A program made the translations under genes and the position numbers. Under the pieces are notes generated by a model. That model was given only the letters and a program-made list of their open reading frames with translations. It ran no database searches and was not told where the DNA came from. DNA of 64,000 nucleotides from Gemmatimonadales bacterium UBA7889. Its GTDB lineage: Bacteria; Gemmatimonadota; Gemmatimonadetes; Longimicrobiales; Gaopeijiaceae. The DNA lies in the NCBI GenBank assembly GCA_002501085.1, contig DLRL01000019.1, forward strand, positions 45,666 to 109,665, written 5' to 3'. Positions within the stretch are counted from its first letter, which is position 1. Each line of letters opens with the position of its first letter. Shown here piece by piece: positions 9,511-18,397 of the stretch.

Positions 9511-9565
9511 CATTTTCCTCCTGTCTATCTGCAAAGGTATTCGAGTATTCCGACGTGCTTATCCC

Positions 9566-11215
9566 TCAATGCCTATTCGGAACCGACCTGCCTAAGGCAT
9601 CTTCCGAGATTGGGCGGGTGCGTATCGTCGGATATTCAATTCCTAACTGCTCGAGGTAAGTATCATAGCGCGAAGGGTCATAGTAGAACGGGCGCATGCG
9701 CTCCCTCCACTGCGCCATAATACCCTCGTTCAACCATATCGCTGGTTTGTCATCTGGTGTAATGAAGGGCGTGTAGGTCATGTCGGCCATCTGCACATCA
9801 TTGAAGTAATCCCATGCCGCTTCAACGGTCTGTCCATCCAGGAATAGGTCGAGAAGAGTAAGCGCCTGTACCTTAGCTCCAGCCAGCGAACCTTTGTGTG
9901 CTATGGGTGTCGCCATAGCAATCCCATTCGCCCAATTATGCCCAGGGCCACCTGGCATGTTAGCGGGGTAACGCATCGTGATGGTCGGCATATTCCAAGA
10001 TACATCGCCGATATCATCCGAACCTCCACCACTATAGTTCGCCAGGTTAATTGGCCCTCTTAGCGGCGGAACTTGAGTAGGGAGACCTCGCTCTTCTTGA
10101 CCTAGGTCACGCTGGAGTCCATTTGCTAAAGCAACATCCTCCCCAGACCATTCCGGAAGACCCACACGCTCTATGTTCATTTGCGTGACTTCAGCGACAG
10201 GCTTACTGAAGTGCCGGTTCCAAGCTGAACCGACCGTCATGATTGTGTCGATCTCCGTGCCCGTCATCATTGCCGCACCACGAGCCATCAACTTTGCGGC
10301 GTCATACATCTCGACAACACGTGGATAGTCGACCTCGCGAAAATAGAACCAGATTGTCGCGGTCTGAGGCACGACATTTGGCTGGTCACCGCCCTCCACA
10401 ATTATGTAATGGGAACGCTGGGGAGGACGCAGATGTTCCCGCTTGTACTCCCAGGCCTGCGCAAGAAGCATTATCGCATCTAACGCTGACTTTCCTCGCC
10501 AAGGGGATCCCGCCGAGTGCGCTGTTTCTCCAGTGAAACGGAACTGAGCAGAAACCAGAGCATTCCCGCTCGTGTGGCCCCATGTGACTGAAAAGTTCGA
10601 GGACACGTGAGTGAACAGGTTTACGTCTACATCGTCAAAGACACCATCCCGCACGAAAAACGCCTTGGAGCCAAGCTGTTCCTCGGCAATCCCCGGCCAA
10701 ATCATCAGTGTTCCGTCTATGTCTTCGCGCTCCATCAATTCCTTCACATTGAGCGCTGCCACAATATTTACAGCTTGACCGGAGTTATGCCCCTCACCAT
10801 GCCCCGGAGCCATCGAGAGAATCGGGTCGCGGTACGCAACTCCTGGCTTTTGGTTCGACTGAGGAATTCCGTCTACATCAGAGCCTAGCGCGATAACGGG
10901 AGATCCCGACCCATTCGACCACCGTGCGGTCCAGGCACTGGGCATGCCAGCAACACCCAGTTCTATCTCGAAGCCGTGATCTTCGAGGATTCCGGTCAAA
11001 TACCTCTGGGTTTCAAATTCCTGGAAGCCCAATTCACCGAAGCTGAAGAGCATATCTACGATCTCCTGAACCATCTTGGCATCTTCCTCAACCATCCGCA
11101 GAGCTTCGTCCTTGAGACCTTCAAGGCGAGTGTCCGTTTGGGCTTTGAGTCCTGTTGGAGTGAGGATTATAAGGACGAGGACGGCGAGATATTGACTGAA
11201 CCTCAAATGATGCAC
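9566..11215 (-). CDS. Secreted M20-type amidohydrolase (AbgB-like), copy 2
   Basis: Close paralogue of the gene at 5009, with long identical stretches such as GSDVDGIPQSNQKPGVAYRD, APGHGEGHNSGQAVNIVAA and YLEQLGIEYPTIRTRPISE. The start is a GTG at 11215: AGAAAGGAG lies 6-8 nt upstream and VHHLRFSQYLAVLVLIILTP then forms the signal peptide. A longer frame from 11272 exists but adds non-signal residues. Catalytic features match copy 1: the GHGEGH metal block, the EEQ pair, ETAHSAGSPWRG, and a C-terminal GHNWANG. It lies about 90 nt downstream of the S9 peptidase gene and 55 nt upstream of the Tat amidase on the same strand. Likely hydrolyses an N-acyl-amino-acid-type amide outside the cytoplasm; exact substrate unknown. 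Confidence 0.92.
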   Translation of the reverse strand: MHHLRFSQYLAVLVLIILTPTGLKAQTDTRLEGLKDEALRMVEEDAKMVQEIVDMLFSFGELGFQEFETQRYLTGILEDHGFEIELGVAGMPSAWTARWSNGSGSPVIALGSDVDGIPQSNQKPGVAYRDPILSMAPGHGEGHNSGQAVNIVAALNVKELMEREDIDGTLMIWPGIAEEQLGSKAFFVRDGVFDDVDVNLFTHVSSNFSVTWGHTSGNALVSAQFRFTGETAHSAGSPWRGKSALDAIMLLAQAWEYKREHLRPPQRSHYIIVEGGDQPNVVPQTATIWFYFREVDYPRVVEMYDAAKLMARGAAMMTGTEIDTIMTVGSAWNRHFSKPVAEVTQMNIERVGLPEWSGEDVALANGLQRDLGQEERGLPTQVPPLRGPINLANYSGGGSDDIGDVSWNMPTITMRYPANMPGGPGHNWANGIAMATPIAHKGSLAGAKVQALTLLDLFLDGQTVEAAWDYFNDVQMADMTYTPFITPDDKPAIWLNEGIMAQWRERMRPFYYDPSRYDTYLEQLGIEYPTIRTRPISEDALGRSVPNRH

Positions 11216-11307
11216 GGTAAGCTTCTCCTTTCTCGGGTGCTTCACGGACCCCTGATGATGGGAAGTGAGCATGAGGCAGATTTTCTAGCAGGGCAAGCGA
11301 AGACAGG

Positions 11308-14037
11308 CTAATTACTAATTCTTTTGCGCCGCTCGACCCAACTCTCACCCTCGGTAATCCAAACTGCTGCTGGTTCACCCTTGAGATAATGCCCAAACCA
11401 ATCAAGAATTCGCCGGTGATAATCCACCTGCTGCTCCTCTCTGATCAGGCTATGGTCTGCACCGGGGTATACAAGCAACACGACTTCCTTTCCAGCCCGA
11501 CGTGCATAGTTGTAGTACTCCAGTCCCTGTCGGAAGTCTACCACTCCATCCTCGTCACCATGCATCAACAGCACCGGCGTCTCCAAATCCTCAATGCCAT
11601 GGGCCGGAGAACTCTCTAAGTGCGCCTCGAAGTCATCCCAGTACGGCACCGCCATTCGGGCCTGTCCTGTCTCCCAGTGTCCAGTTTCCGGTAACCCCCC
11701 ATTCCAATGGACAGCACCCATGAAGCTCAAGAAGTTTGTGATCGCTGCTCCGGCGACTGAAGCTGCAAAGCGGTCAGTCCGAGTCGGGAGATATGAAGCC
11801 TGATAGCCACCCCACGAATGACCAATCAGACCAATTCGCTCAGCATCAACATGGCCCGTTGCGACGGCAGCATCGAGCGCATGCTCAACTGCATCTAGAG
11901 CTGACGGGCCAGGGCGGCCAGGTTCGTAAACAATGTCGGGCATCAACACGAAATACCCCTCTTGAGACCAGACTTGGTAGTTGTAGTAACGCCGCTGGCT
12001 AGGCGTGTAGTACCTGTGGAGGCCATCTGACAGTCGCTCGTACTGGTATAGGATGAGCGGGTACTGTTCCCCTTCACGGAATTCGGCGGGAAACACGAGG
12101 ATCCCCTGAAGTTCGTGACCAGCATCAGTCGTATACTTGATCAGTTCCGAATGACCCCATGCGTAATCAGATTGGAATGGGTTCGTGCGCGTCACCTGCC
12201 GAAGATCGGAAAGATCCGTCCCTCCTACGAACACATCAGGAGAGTCGTCCCAGCGCTGGATGCGCAAAGCATACCGATCGGCATCTTCAGCTTTAGTCAG
12301 CGAGTTTACTACCGCGGGCTCCTCCAATAGAACATTAACTCGGCCAGAACGAAGATCAGCTCTAGCGTAGCCTGAGTCTTTTGTACGCTCATCCATAAAT
12401 GACAGCCAGACCGGCTGACTTGAATCTATGACATACGGGTCCCCGAAACTGACATCAGAATCCATTTGGACGAGCCGATAGATGCGGCCATCTTCCTCGC
12501 CTCGTGTGATGCGGGTCGCGGACGAACCATCCAATTCAACGAGCCAGATGTCGTACTTGTCATAAAGAAGCACCGCCTCACCGGTGTCCGCCCACCCTCC
12601 GACGCCCCAAGGAGGGTGAGGTCCTGGGTAATCGTGGTCGAAAAGCGGTTGTGTAAAGCTGCGGCCCTCAGCCAAAACTGTCTTCTGCATCGAAGTCAGG
12701 TCTATCGCAGACCAATGATCGTCCCCATAAACCAACACTGGGCTATCCCCGTCTCCAGCTTCGACACCGAATTGTACTTCTCTGGCAAGAAGTGTGCGTT
12801 CACCCGTCTGCAGATCAACCCGGTACCAGTCTGCAGCGCCATCGCCAAAGCGACGCTGAAACCTGTACGGTGTGTAGTCGGGGACAATCCCCCAGTTTCC
12901 ATCAGTCACAATTTCAACTTCTTCCGAAAAATCTTCACCGAGAATTACGAGTTCATCGTCCCTTACATGCCACGCTGCCAGAAAAGTCTGCTGTGAGATC
13001 TGTTCTGCACGGTATTCTTGGCTCCTGAGGATTTGGTCATCGTCCCAATGCCAGACTTGAACATCCGCCGGCTGGACTTCTTCTTCCTCACTTCCCTCAT
13101 CGGACTCAGCATCATTTGCTTCTATAGCCGTCCAGTCCCGTAAGCCGACAAAAACCGTCGCTCCGGTAGCATCAAAATCGATCCCAGCATAGTCCGTCAT
13201 TCGCAGCGATTCAGGGATATCGTCCCGCCCGAGCGCTGCTAGAACCCGCGGATCCAAGCCAGAGTTAACATCTTCCCAGAGGAGAACGTCATGTGTATCA
13301 CCTTCACGACCTTCAAACTCCACCGAACGCATAACGCCGAGCTGTGCTGACTGATCTTGCCAGCTCAGAGCGCTGTAGTGTGCATCACGAGAGTCAAGAG
13401 TCCTAAGCGTCTCAGCCTCGGGATCGAAAAGCACAACACTGTTCGAGCTCCCCCAAGAGGTGCGTAAAGTGGCAGCAATGAATTCACCTTCATCTTGCCA
13501 CGCAAACTCATCAACGTTTCCGATGAGCGTTTGCGCCCCTGTGGAGGGGTTCATGATCACGAGGTCGGCACCCAGTGTGTCCGCCGGCGCATAACCTTTC
13601 GCAGCAAGCCAGATCCCGTCGTCCCGGAAAGCAAAGCGCTGAACTTCAAAGAGTACCGTGTCCACACCGTTGGCCAAATTGACCAAACCAAGTCTGTCAT
13701 GGATCGGTTCATCTGACTCCTCAAGTTCATCCGGATGAACCCCAGCTCTATACGCCATCCAATTCCCATCCCGACTGAATACCGGTCCTGTAGCATGCTC
13801 AAGCACAAGTGGCTCACTATTTCCGTCACTAGCCATCAGCCGCAGTTCAGTAGTCTCATCTACACGTCTGATACCGGACACAAGCCAGTTCCCCTTCGGA
13901 TCAAGCTCGAATAGTCCAAGATTCTCGAACTGCCCATAGTCGGACGGGTTAAGGGCGGACATGTCTTGGGCCATCAGCTCGTTTGGGAGCACCAGAAAAA
14001 CACAGAAAAACAACGCGGACATAAAAGTGCGATACAT
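11308..14037 (-). CDS. Secreted S9 prolyl-oligopeptidase-family peptidase
   Basis: Serine peptidase of 909 residues: signal peptide (MYRTFMSALFFCVFLVLPNELMAQ), a beta-propeller of about 600 residues with repeated DPKGNWLVSG / SRDGNWMAYR-type blades, and a C-terminal alpha/beta-hydrolase domain. The catalytic triad is visible: Ser in IGLIGHSWGGYQASY (about 740), Asp in LMHGDEDGVVDF (about 826), and His in YPGADHSL (about 861). The acidic insert ESDEGSEEEEVQ lies in the propeller. The start has AGGAATCG just before the ATG. It probably trims peptides in the periplasm or outside the cell, as a dipeptidyl- or acylaminoacyl-peptidase type; the exact specificity cannot be read. It is divergent from the PQQ dehydrogenase at 14226. 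Confidence 0.93.
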   Translation of the reverse strand: MYRTFMSALFFCVFLVLPNELMAQDMSALNPSDYGQFENLGLFELDPKGNWLVSGIRRVDETTELRLMASDGNSEPLVLEHATGPVFSRDGNWMAYRAGVHPDELEESDEPIHDRLGLVNLANGVDTVLFEVQRFAFRDDGIWLAAKGYAPADTLGADLVIMNPSTGAQTLIGNVDEFAWQDEGEFIAATLRTSWGSSNSVVLFDPEAETLRTLDSRDAHYSALSWQDQSAQLGVMRSVEFEGREGDTHDVLLWEDVNSGLDPRVLAALGRDDIPESLRMTDYAGIDFDATGATVFVGLRDWTAIEANDAESDEGSEEEEVQPADVQVWHWDDDQILRSQEYRAEQISQQTFLAAWHVRDDELVILGEDFSEEVEIVTDGNWGIVPDYTPYRFQRRFGDGAADWYRVDLQTGERTLLAREVQFGVEAGDGDSPVLVYGDDHWSAIDLTSMQKTVLAEGRSFTQPLFDHDYPGPHPPWGVGGWADTGEAVLLYDKYDIWLVELDGSSATRITRGEEDGRIYRLVQMDSDVSFGDPYVIDSSQPVWLSFMDERTKDSGYARADLRSGRVNVLLEEPAVVNSLTKAEDADRYALRIQRWDDSPDVFVGGTDLSDLRQVTRTNPFQSDYAWGHSELIKYTTDAGHELQGILVFPAEFREGEQYPLILYQYERLSDGLHRYYTPSQRRYYNYQVWSQEGYFVLMPDIVYEPGRPGPSALDAVEHALDAAVATGHVDAERIGLIGHSWGGYQASYLPTRTDRFAASVAGAAITNFLSFMGAVHWNGGLPETGHWETGQARMAVPYWDDFEAHLESSPAHGIEDLETPVLLMHGDEDGVVDFRQGLEYYNYARRAGKEVVLLVYPGADHSLIREEQQVDYHRRILDWFGHYLKGEPAAVWITEGESWVERRKRISN

Positions 14038-14072
14038 CGATTCCTACCTCAGTCTGGATAAACTTGATCAGA

Positions 14073-14091
14073 CGGCATCAAGACGATGCCG
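14073..14091. promoter_or_regulatory. Operator-like dyad CGGCATC-N5-GATGCCG
   Basis: Perfect 7-bp inverted repeat with a 5-bp centre, 36 bp upstream of the S9 peptidase start and in the 188-bp gap shared with the divergent PQQ dehydrogenase. The size suits a dimeric repressor site; an mRNA hairpin in the S9 leader is the alternative. No regulator gene is adjacent. Confidence 0.45.
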
Positions 14092-14215
14092 ATCACCACG
14101 CATGGTCGCAACCGGCCTGGAGACACCTAGAAGTGCTGAACACGATCCGAAAGCCCCTGTTACATTTCCCGGCTGACCATGTCAGTACGGATATTCGCAA
14201 CCTTTCAATCGTGAG

Positions 14216-14235
14216 GGGCCCTTAAATGAGGGCCC
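14216..14235 (+). promoter_or_regulatory. GC hairpin presenting a start codon in its loop
   Basis: GGGCCC (14216-14221) pairs with GGGCCC (14230-14235). The 8-nt loop TTAAATGA contains the ATG at 14226. The ribosome-site-like GAGGGG (14213-14218) is partly inside the stem. If 14226 is the true start, initiation could be restrained by this hairpin; otherwise translation starts at 14256. Confidence 0.4.
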
Positions 14236-16244
14236 ATAAAAATCGAGCTAGCCTCATGGATACTAGCAATACCTATAAAAAGAGATGGTTAAGGGCTCCC
14301 TGGAGTACGATTCCCTTTCTCTTACTTGGCATCGGTATTGTAGGCTTTGGGAAAGATGCTGATCAGGCACTCACGATTGATCCGGGCGATTGGCCTCATT
14401 ATGGTCGGGACTTGGCAGCTAGTAAATATTCCCCGCTAGATCAGGTATCTGCTGCCAATGTGGACCAGCTCGAGATCGCCTGGATCTGGCAATCGGCAGA
14501 TTACGACCTCCTGACTCGTAACCCTGGACTTTATATCAATCCCAACTACCAGGTGACGCCGATCAAAATTGGCGACAGGCTCTACGCTACAACAAACATG
14601 GGCCAAGCAGTGGCTCTAGATCCGGAAACTGGCATTGAGCAATGGCGTTACGACCCATACGCTGAAGGACTCAGAGCTCGACCCACTGGCCGAACGAATA
14701 GAGGTGTCGCCTACTGGAGTGATGGTATAAATGAGAGAATTTTTCTCGGATCAGGCCAATATCTGGTAGCCCTAGATGCAGCGACGGGCAGCGTTCTAGC
14801 AGACTTCGGTGAGGGAGGTGTGATCGACTTAGCGGTTGATTCTGATCCCAGGGTGACGACATACACTTGGAGATCTCCTCCGATTGTTGTTCGTAACGCT
14901 GTGATCGTCGGCTCACAAGCGATGGCACCCAATAGAAACTGGCAGACCGCTCCTCCTGGGTACGTGAGGGCCTTTGACACTCAGTCTGGAGAATTGCTTT
15001 GGCGATTCAGCCCAATCCCTGGGCCAGGAGATCCAGCAATCGAGACTTGGGCAGACTCCTCTTGGGCCTACAGTGGCAACGGTAATGTCTGGACAATGAT
15101 GAGTGCTGACGAAGAACTGGGGCACGTCTATCTACCGCTAAAAACAACAACAAACGACTGGTATGGCGGACACAGGCTGGGTGATAATCTATATGGAGAA
15201 AGTGTAGCTGCAGTCGATGTAGAAACAGGTGACAGAGTATGGCATTATCAGATGACGAGACACGGTCTCTGGGACTACGACCCACCTGCAGCCCCGAACG
15301 TTCTAGACGTAGTCGTTGATGGCCGACCGAGGAAAGTGGTCGCGCAAGTTACCAAGCAAGCCTTCGTATTCGCATTCGATCGGCAAACTGGTGAACCAAT
15401 CTGGCCGATTGAAGACCGGGCCGTTCCTCCTTCTGAAGTTCCGGGGGAAGTAGCAGCAGAAACCCAACCCTTCCCTACACATCCCGCCCCATTTGATCTA
15501 CAAGGTCTTAGCATCGATGACCTTGTGGACTTTACTCCTGAGCTTAGGGCAGAAGCTGAGGCAATCGTCTCAGAATTCGTCTACGGAGAGATGTACACCC
15601 CACCCACACTACTCGATGATAGCCCTGGAGGTACTAAGGGAACGATCCTAATGCCGGGATGGGTTGGAGGTGCAAATTGGGGAGGGGCAGCAGTTGACCC
15701 CGAAACAGGCGTCCTGTACGTCCCATCCGTCACGTCCCCAAGTGTTACCGCTCTCGTTCCTCCTACCGACCCCGACAGCTCTGACTTCAATTATGTGAGA
15801 GGCCTACCCAGAGAGGTGCCTATGCCCTCAGGCCTCCCACTGCTCAAGCCTCCATATGGTCGAATCACCGCGATAGACATGAACACTGGTGAGCACCTAT
15901 GGATGCAGCCCAATGGCCCGGGTCCTCGTACCCATCCCACCATTGCTGAACTTGACCTCCCTTGGCTCGGTCAACGCGGTAGGGCCGCTCCTCTTCTCAC
16001 CAAGACCCTACTATTTCTAGGAGAAGGAACAGAAGCAGCGCTCTCAATCTTACCCATCGCAGGCGGTAAGTTTTTCCGTGCTTGGCAAAAAGAGACCGGG
16101 GACGTCCTATGGGAAATTGAGCTAGCTGCAGGGACCTCTGGCGCACCTATGACTTATATGGCCAACGGCCGCCAGTTCATTGTAGTTGCAATCGGAGATG
16201 AAGGAACGCCTAGCCAATTGGTAGCCCTAGCGCTGAGTCGGTGA
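14226..16244 (+). CDS. PQQ-dependent dehydrogenase (quinoprotein)
   Basis: Full-length quinoprotein dehydrogenase paralogous to the one at the left window edge. The N-terminus has a positively charged segment (NTYKKRWLRAPW) followed by IPFLLLGIGIVGFG, a signal peptide or anchor. The propeller then starts with GDWPHYGRDLAASKYSPLDQ. Key regions are RTNRGVAYWSDG (PQQ-site region, without the CxxCH of the first copy), GLWDYDPPAAPN (catalytic Asp region), KQAFVFAFDRQTGEPIWPIE, and AIDMNTGEHLWMQPNG. No haem domain follows, so a soluble or membrane acceptor is needed. ATG 14226 lies in a hairpin loop; ATG 14256 (MDTSNTYKKRW) is the alternative start. Substrate unknown, probably an alcohol or sugar-like compound. 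Confidence 0.92.
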   Translation: MRAHKNRASLMDTSNTYKKRWLRAPWSTIPFLLLGIGIVGFGKDADQALTIDPGDWPHYGRDLAASKYSPLDQVSAANVDQLEIAWIWQSADYDLLTRNPGLYINPNYQVTPIKIGDRLYATTNMGQAVALDPETGIEQWRYDPYAEGLRARPTGRTNRGVAYWSDGINERIFLGSGQYLVALDAATGSVLADFGEGGVIDLAVDSDPRVTTYTWRSPPIVVRNAVIVGSQAMAPNRNWQTAPPGYVRAFDTQSGELLWRFSPIPGPGDPAIETWADSSWAYSGNGNVWTMMSADEELGHVYLPLKTTTNDWYGGHRLGDNLYGESVAAVDVETGDRVWHYQMTRHGLWDYDPPAAPNVLDVVVDGRPRKVVAQVTKQAFVFAFDRQTGEPIWPIEDRAVPPSEVPGEVAAETQPFPTHPAPFDLQGLSIDDLVDFTPELRAEAEAIVSEFVYGEMYTPPTLLDDSPGGTKGTILMPGWVGGANWGGAAVDPETGVLYVPSVTSPSVTALVPPTDPDSSDFNYVRGLPREVPMPSGLPLLKPPYGRITAIDMNTGEHLWMQPNGPGPRTHPTIAELDLPWLGQRGRAAPLLTKTLLFLGEGTEAALSILPIAGGKFFRAWQKETGDVLWEIELAAGTSGAPMTYMANGRQFIVVAIGDEGTPSQLVALALSR

Positions 16245-16246
16245 CC

Positions 16247-16272
16247 GGACCCTGGGAAGGTTGATAGGGTCC
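16247..16272. terminator. Terminator-like hairpin, 7-bp stem, 12-nt loop
   Basis: GGACCCT (16247-16253) pairs perfectly with AGGGTCC (16266-16272), between convergent genes ending at 16244 and 16284. There is no T-run on either side. Confidence 0.65.
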
Positions 16273-16283
16273 ACCCATTCAGT

Positions 16284-17123
16284 TCACGACCCCAGCTCAG
16301 CTGGAACAAAGGCAACGATCCTGAGTGGCCCGCCGCTACCTCCCTTGATCTTCATGGGTAACGCAACGACAAAGCTCCCTGTAACCGGTAGTAAATCAAG
16401 GTTCGTGATATTCTCGAAGCCTGAAATGTTTTCTCTATAAAGAATTACATGAGCACGAAAGTCTGATGACTGTCCGTAGTCGATACTTGGCGTGTCGATA
16501 CCAAGAGCAACGATTCCCCTCTCATCTACCAGCCACTGGGCTAACTCTTCACTGATACCTGGAAAATGAAGCTGAGCGACAGCTTCCTCACCGGTCATAT
16601 TCGTGCCTAAATAAGCGGTACGGTCATCCCAACGGTCTGACCATCCGGTGCGAATCAAAAGTATGGCACCATCCTGAATATCTCCGTTTACTGCCTCCCA
16701 AGTCGTAAGATCCTCTATTGAAACCAGGTAGTCTGGATCAACTTTTTCAGATACATCGACAACGGCTGCCGGACCGATGAGTCCCGACAGGGGGATCTCG
16801 TCATTCATGAGCCCGCCATCAGCAAAATGAATCGGTGCATCGAGGTGCGTACCTCCATGCTCAGCAGAAGCAAGCTGATATGAGGCGTAAAACCAGCCAC
16901 CTTCAGTCTGGCCAAAAGCGAGCTCCTGAAGCTGGAAACCCGCGGTATCAGTCGGCCAGTAAATCGTTGACTCAGCAAATGAATGGGTAAGGTCTACCCA
17001 TCGCCCAGCACTGCCATCGAATACCCCTGAATAACCTGACGGTGCGGCCTGACAGCTAGAGATTACAGTAATACATAGGATCAACAGCATCCGGACTCCA
17101 CCTAACTGCCGCCGGGATGTCAT
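16284..17123 (-). CDS. Cyclase-family (kynurenine formamidase-like) lipoprotein
   Basis: Metal-dependent hydrolase of the cyclase / kynurenine-formamidase fold, identified by EHGGTHLDAPIHF (the HxGTHxDxPxHF metal motif) and the C-terminal GIDTPSIDYGQSSDF. The leader MTSRRQLGGVRMLLILCITVISSCQ ends in a lipobox-like ISSC, so the protein is probably a lipoprotein acting in the periplasm. Three starts are possible. The ATG at 17147 overlaps the upstream stop as TGATG. The ATG at 17123 gives the best charged n-region and is used here. The ATG at 17090 has the best ribosome site (AGGTGGAG) but no charged n-region. It follows kbl closely, so co-transcription with threonine catabolism is likely. Whether it opens a formyl-amide or another ring is unknown. 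Confidence 0.85.
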   Translation of the reverse strand: MTSRRQLGGVRMLLILCITVISSCQAAPSGYSGVFDGSAGRWVDLTHSFAESTIYWPTDTAGFQLQELAFGQTEGGWFYASYQLASAEHGGTHLDAPIHFADGGLMNDEIPLSGLIGPAAVVDVSEKVDPDYLVSIEDLTTWEAVNGDIQDGAILLIRTGWSDRWDDRTAYLGTNMTGEEAVAQLHFPGISEELAQWLVDERGIVALGIDTPSIDYGQSSDFRAHVILYRENISGFENITNLDLLPVTGSFVVALPMKIKGGSGGPLRIVAFVPAELGS

Positions 17124-17146
17124 TGGCGAACACCAGCATCTGGACA

Positions 17147-18397
17147 TCACCGATAGGCTTCCAGTAGACCCAGCACATGGTCAATGTCTGCCTTGGTATG
17201 GTCGGCATTAATCTGCGTACGGATTTCCTCATCCCCTCGCGGTACTACGGGATAAGTCAAGCCGGTAACGAGAACTCCACTGTCATACAGGTATGAGACC
17301 AGGTTCTTTGTCCTTTCCGTATCCCTGATCATGAGAGGTACAACTGGATGCTCGCCGGGTATCGTCTCGATTCCCAACCGATCCAGCCCTTGCTCAAAAT
17401 GTTGTGTGAGGTCCCGGAGTCGCTCCAATAGCGCGATGCCTTCTGGACTATCTACGATTTCTACAGAGCGCAGTGCAGCAGCTGCCTCGCCAACTGTTAT
17501 CGGATTCGAGTAGATATACATCTGCGATGATTCCCGAAGGAAATGAACGGTCCCGGCATTCGTCGCGACATAGCCACCGTTAACACCGAATGCTTTTCCC
17601 AGGGTACCCACAAGGATGTCGGCTGGTTTGCTGTTCGTGAACTCCTCAGCCCCCCTTCCCGTATGGCCAAATGCACCGACTCCATGAGAGTCGTCTACCA
17701 CACATACCACATTTTCTTCGTAATCCGAGTCATGCCTAATGCACAGCTCTACTATCTCATCAACAGGCGCATGGTCACCCCTCATCGAGAAAATGCCATC
17801 GGTGACTACCAGCGCTCGCCTGGCCTTACCCTTCCACGCTTCGAGTGCCGCATCTAATGCCCCCATGTCATTATGAGGATAGACAGCCTTACCCGCTGGC
17901 CGACTCAACCTCATCGCATTGATAATGCAGTTGTGGTTGAGTTCGTCAGACACCAATACGGTCTCAGGTGTAGTCAACGGTGTAATCGTAGATACGACTG
18001 TCGCGTAGGCAGATGAAAAGATCATTGCGGCCTCTCGACCATGAAATTCCGCAAGTTTCTCTTCCAGAACGATGTGTGCGTCATAGCTACCGGAGATGAA
18101 TCTCACGGCACCAGGCCCGGCTCCGAACATCCGAGTCGCATGTTCTTCTGCAGCAATAACTTCCTCTCTCAGACCCATGCCAAGATAGGAGTTGGAATTC
18201 ATGCGGATAAACTCTTGAGGCCCCTCGCCCTTCAATAGAAATCGAGGACCGCGGTCATCCTCAGCAGGCTTGACCGAAACCACAATGCTTTCCTCACCCT
18301 TAGCTGTCCCAGCCTCTTCAAGCGCCAGCACATGGTCATCAAGCACTCTCGTAAGTCTGTCTAATGGCACGGCACAACACTCATTTGAGATGTTCAA
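17147..18397 (-). CDS. kbl: Glycine C-acetyltransferase (2-amino-3-ketobutyrate CoA ligase)
   Basis: PLP-dependent alpha-oxoamine synthase that splits 2-amino-3-ketobutyrate with CoA into glycine and acetyl-CoA. Family marks: FIRMNSNSYLGMG near the N-terminus, GAGPGAVRFISGSYDAH, VVDDSHGVGAFGHTGRG (PLP-binding Asp and His), and Schiff-base Lys268 in GTLGKAFGVNGGY. It lies immediately after the threonine dehydrogenase gene and overlaps it by 17 nt, which supports Kbl over the related biotin or haem enzymes (BioF, HemA). The first in-frame codon is TTG at 18397; GTG at 18370 is an equally plausible start and would remove the overlap. The downstream cyclase-family gene is reached within a few bases. 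Confidence 0.9.
   Translation of the reverse strand: MNISNECCAVPLDRLTRVLDDHVLALEEAGTAKGEESIVVSVKPAEDDRGPRFLLKGEGPQEFIRMNSNSYLGMGLREEVIAAEEHATRMFGAGPGAVRFISGSYDAHIVLEEKLAEFHGREAAMIFSSAYATVVSTITPLTTPETVLVSDELNHNCIINAMRLSRPAGKAVYPHNDMGALDAALEAWKGKARRALVVTDGIFSMRGDHAPVDEIVELCIRHDSDYEENVVCVVDDSHGVGAFGHTGRGAEEFTNSKPADILVGTLGKAFGVNGGYVATNAGTVHFLRESSQMYIYSNPITVGEAAAALRSVEIVDSPEGIALLERLRDLTQHFEQGLDRLGIETIPGEHPVVPLMIRDTERTKNLVSYLYDSGVLVTGLTYPVVPRGDEEIRTQINADHTKADIDHVLGLLEAYR

Noticed and set aside
12466..12996. 176-codon plus-strand frame inside the S9 peptidase gene
   Set aside because: Antisense to a conserved gene, biased composition, no independent signal.
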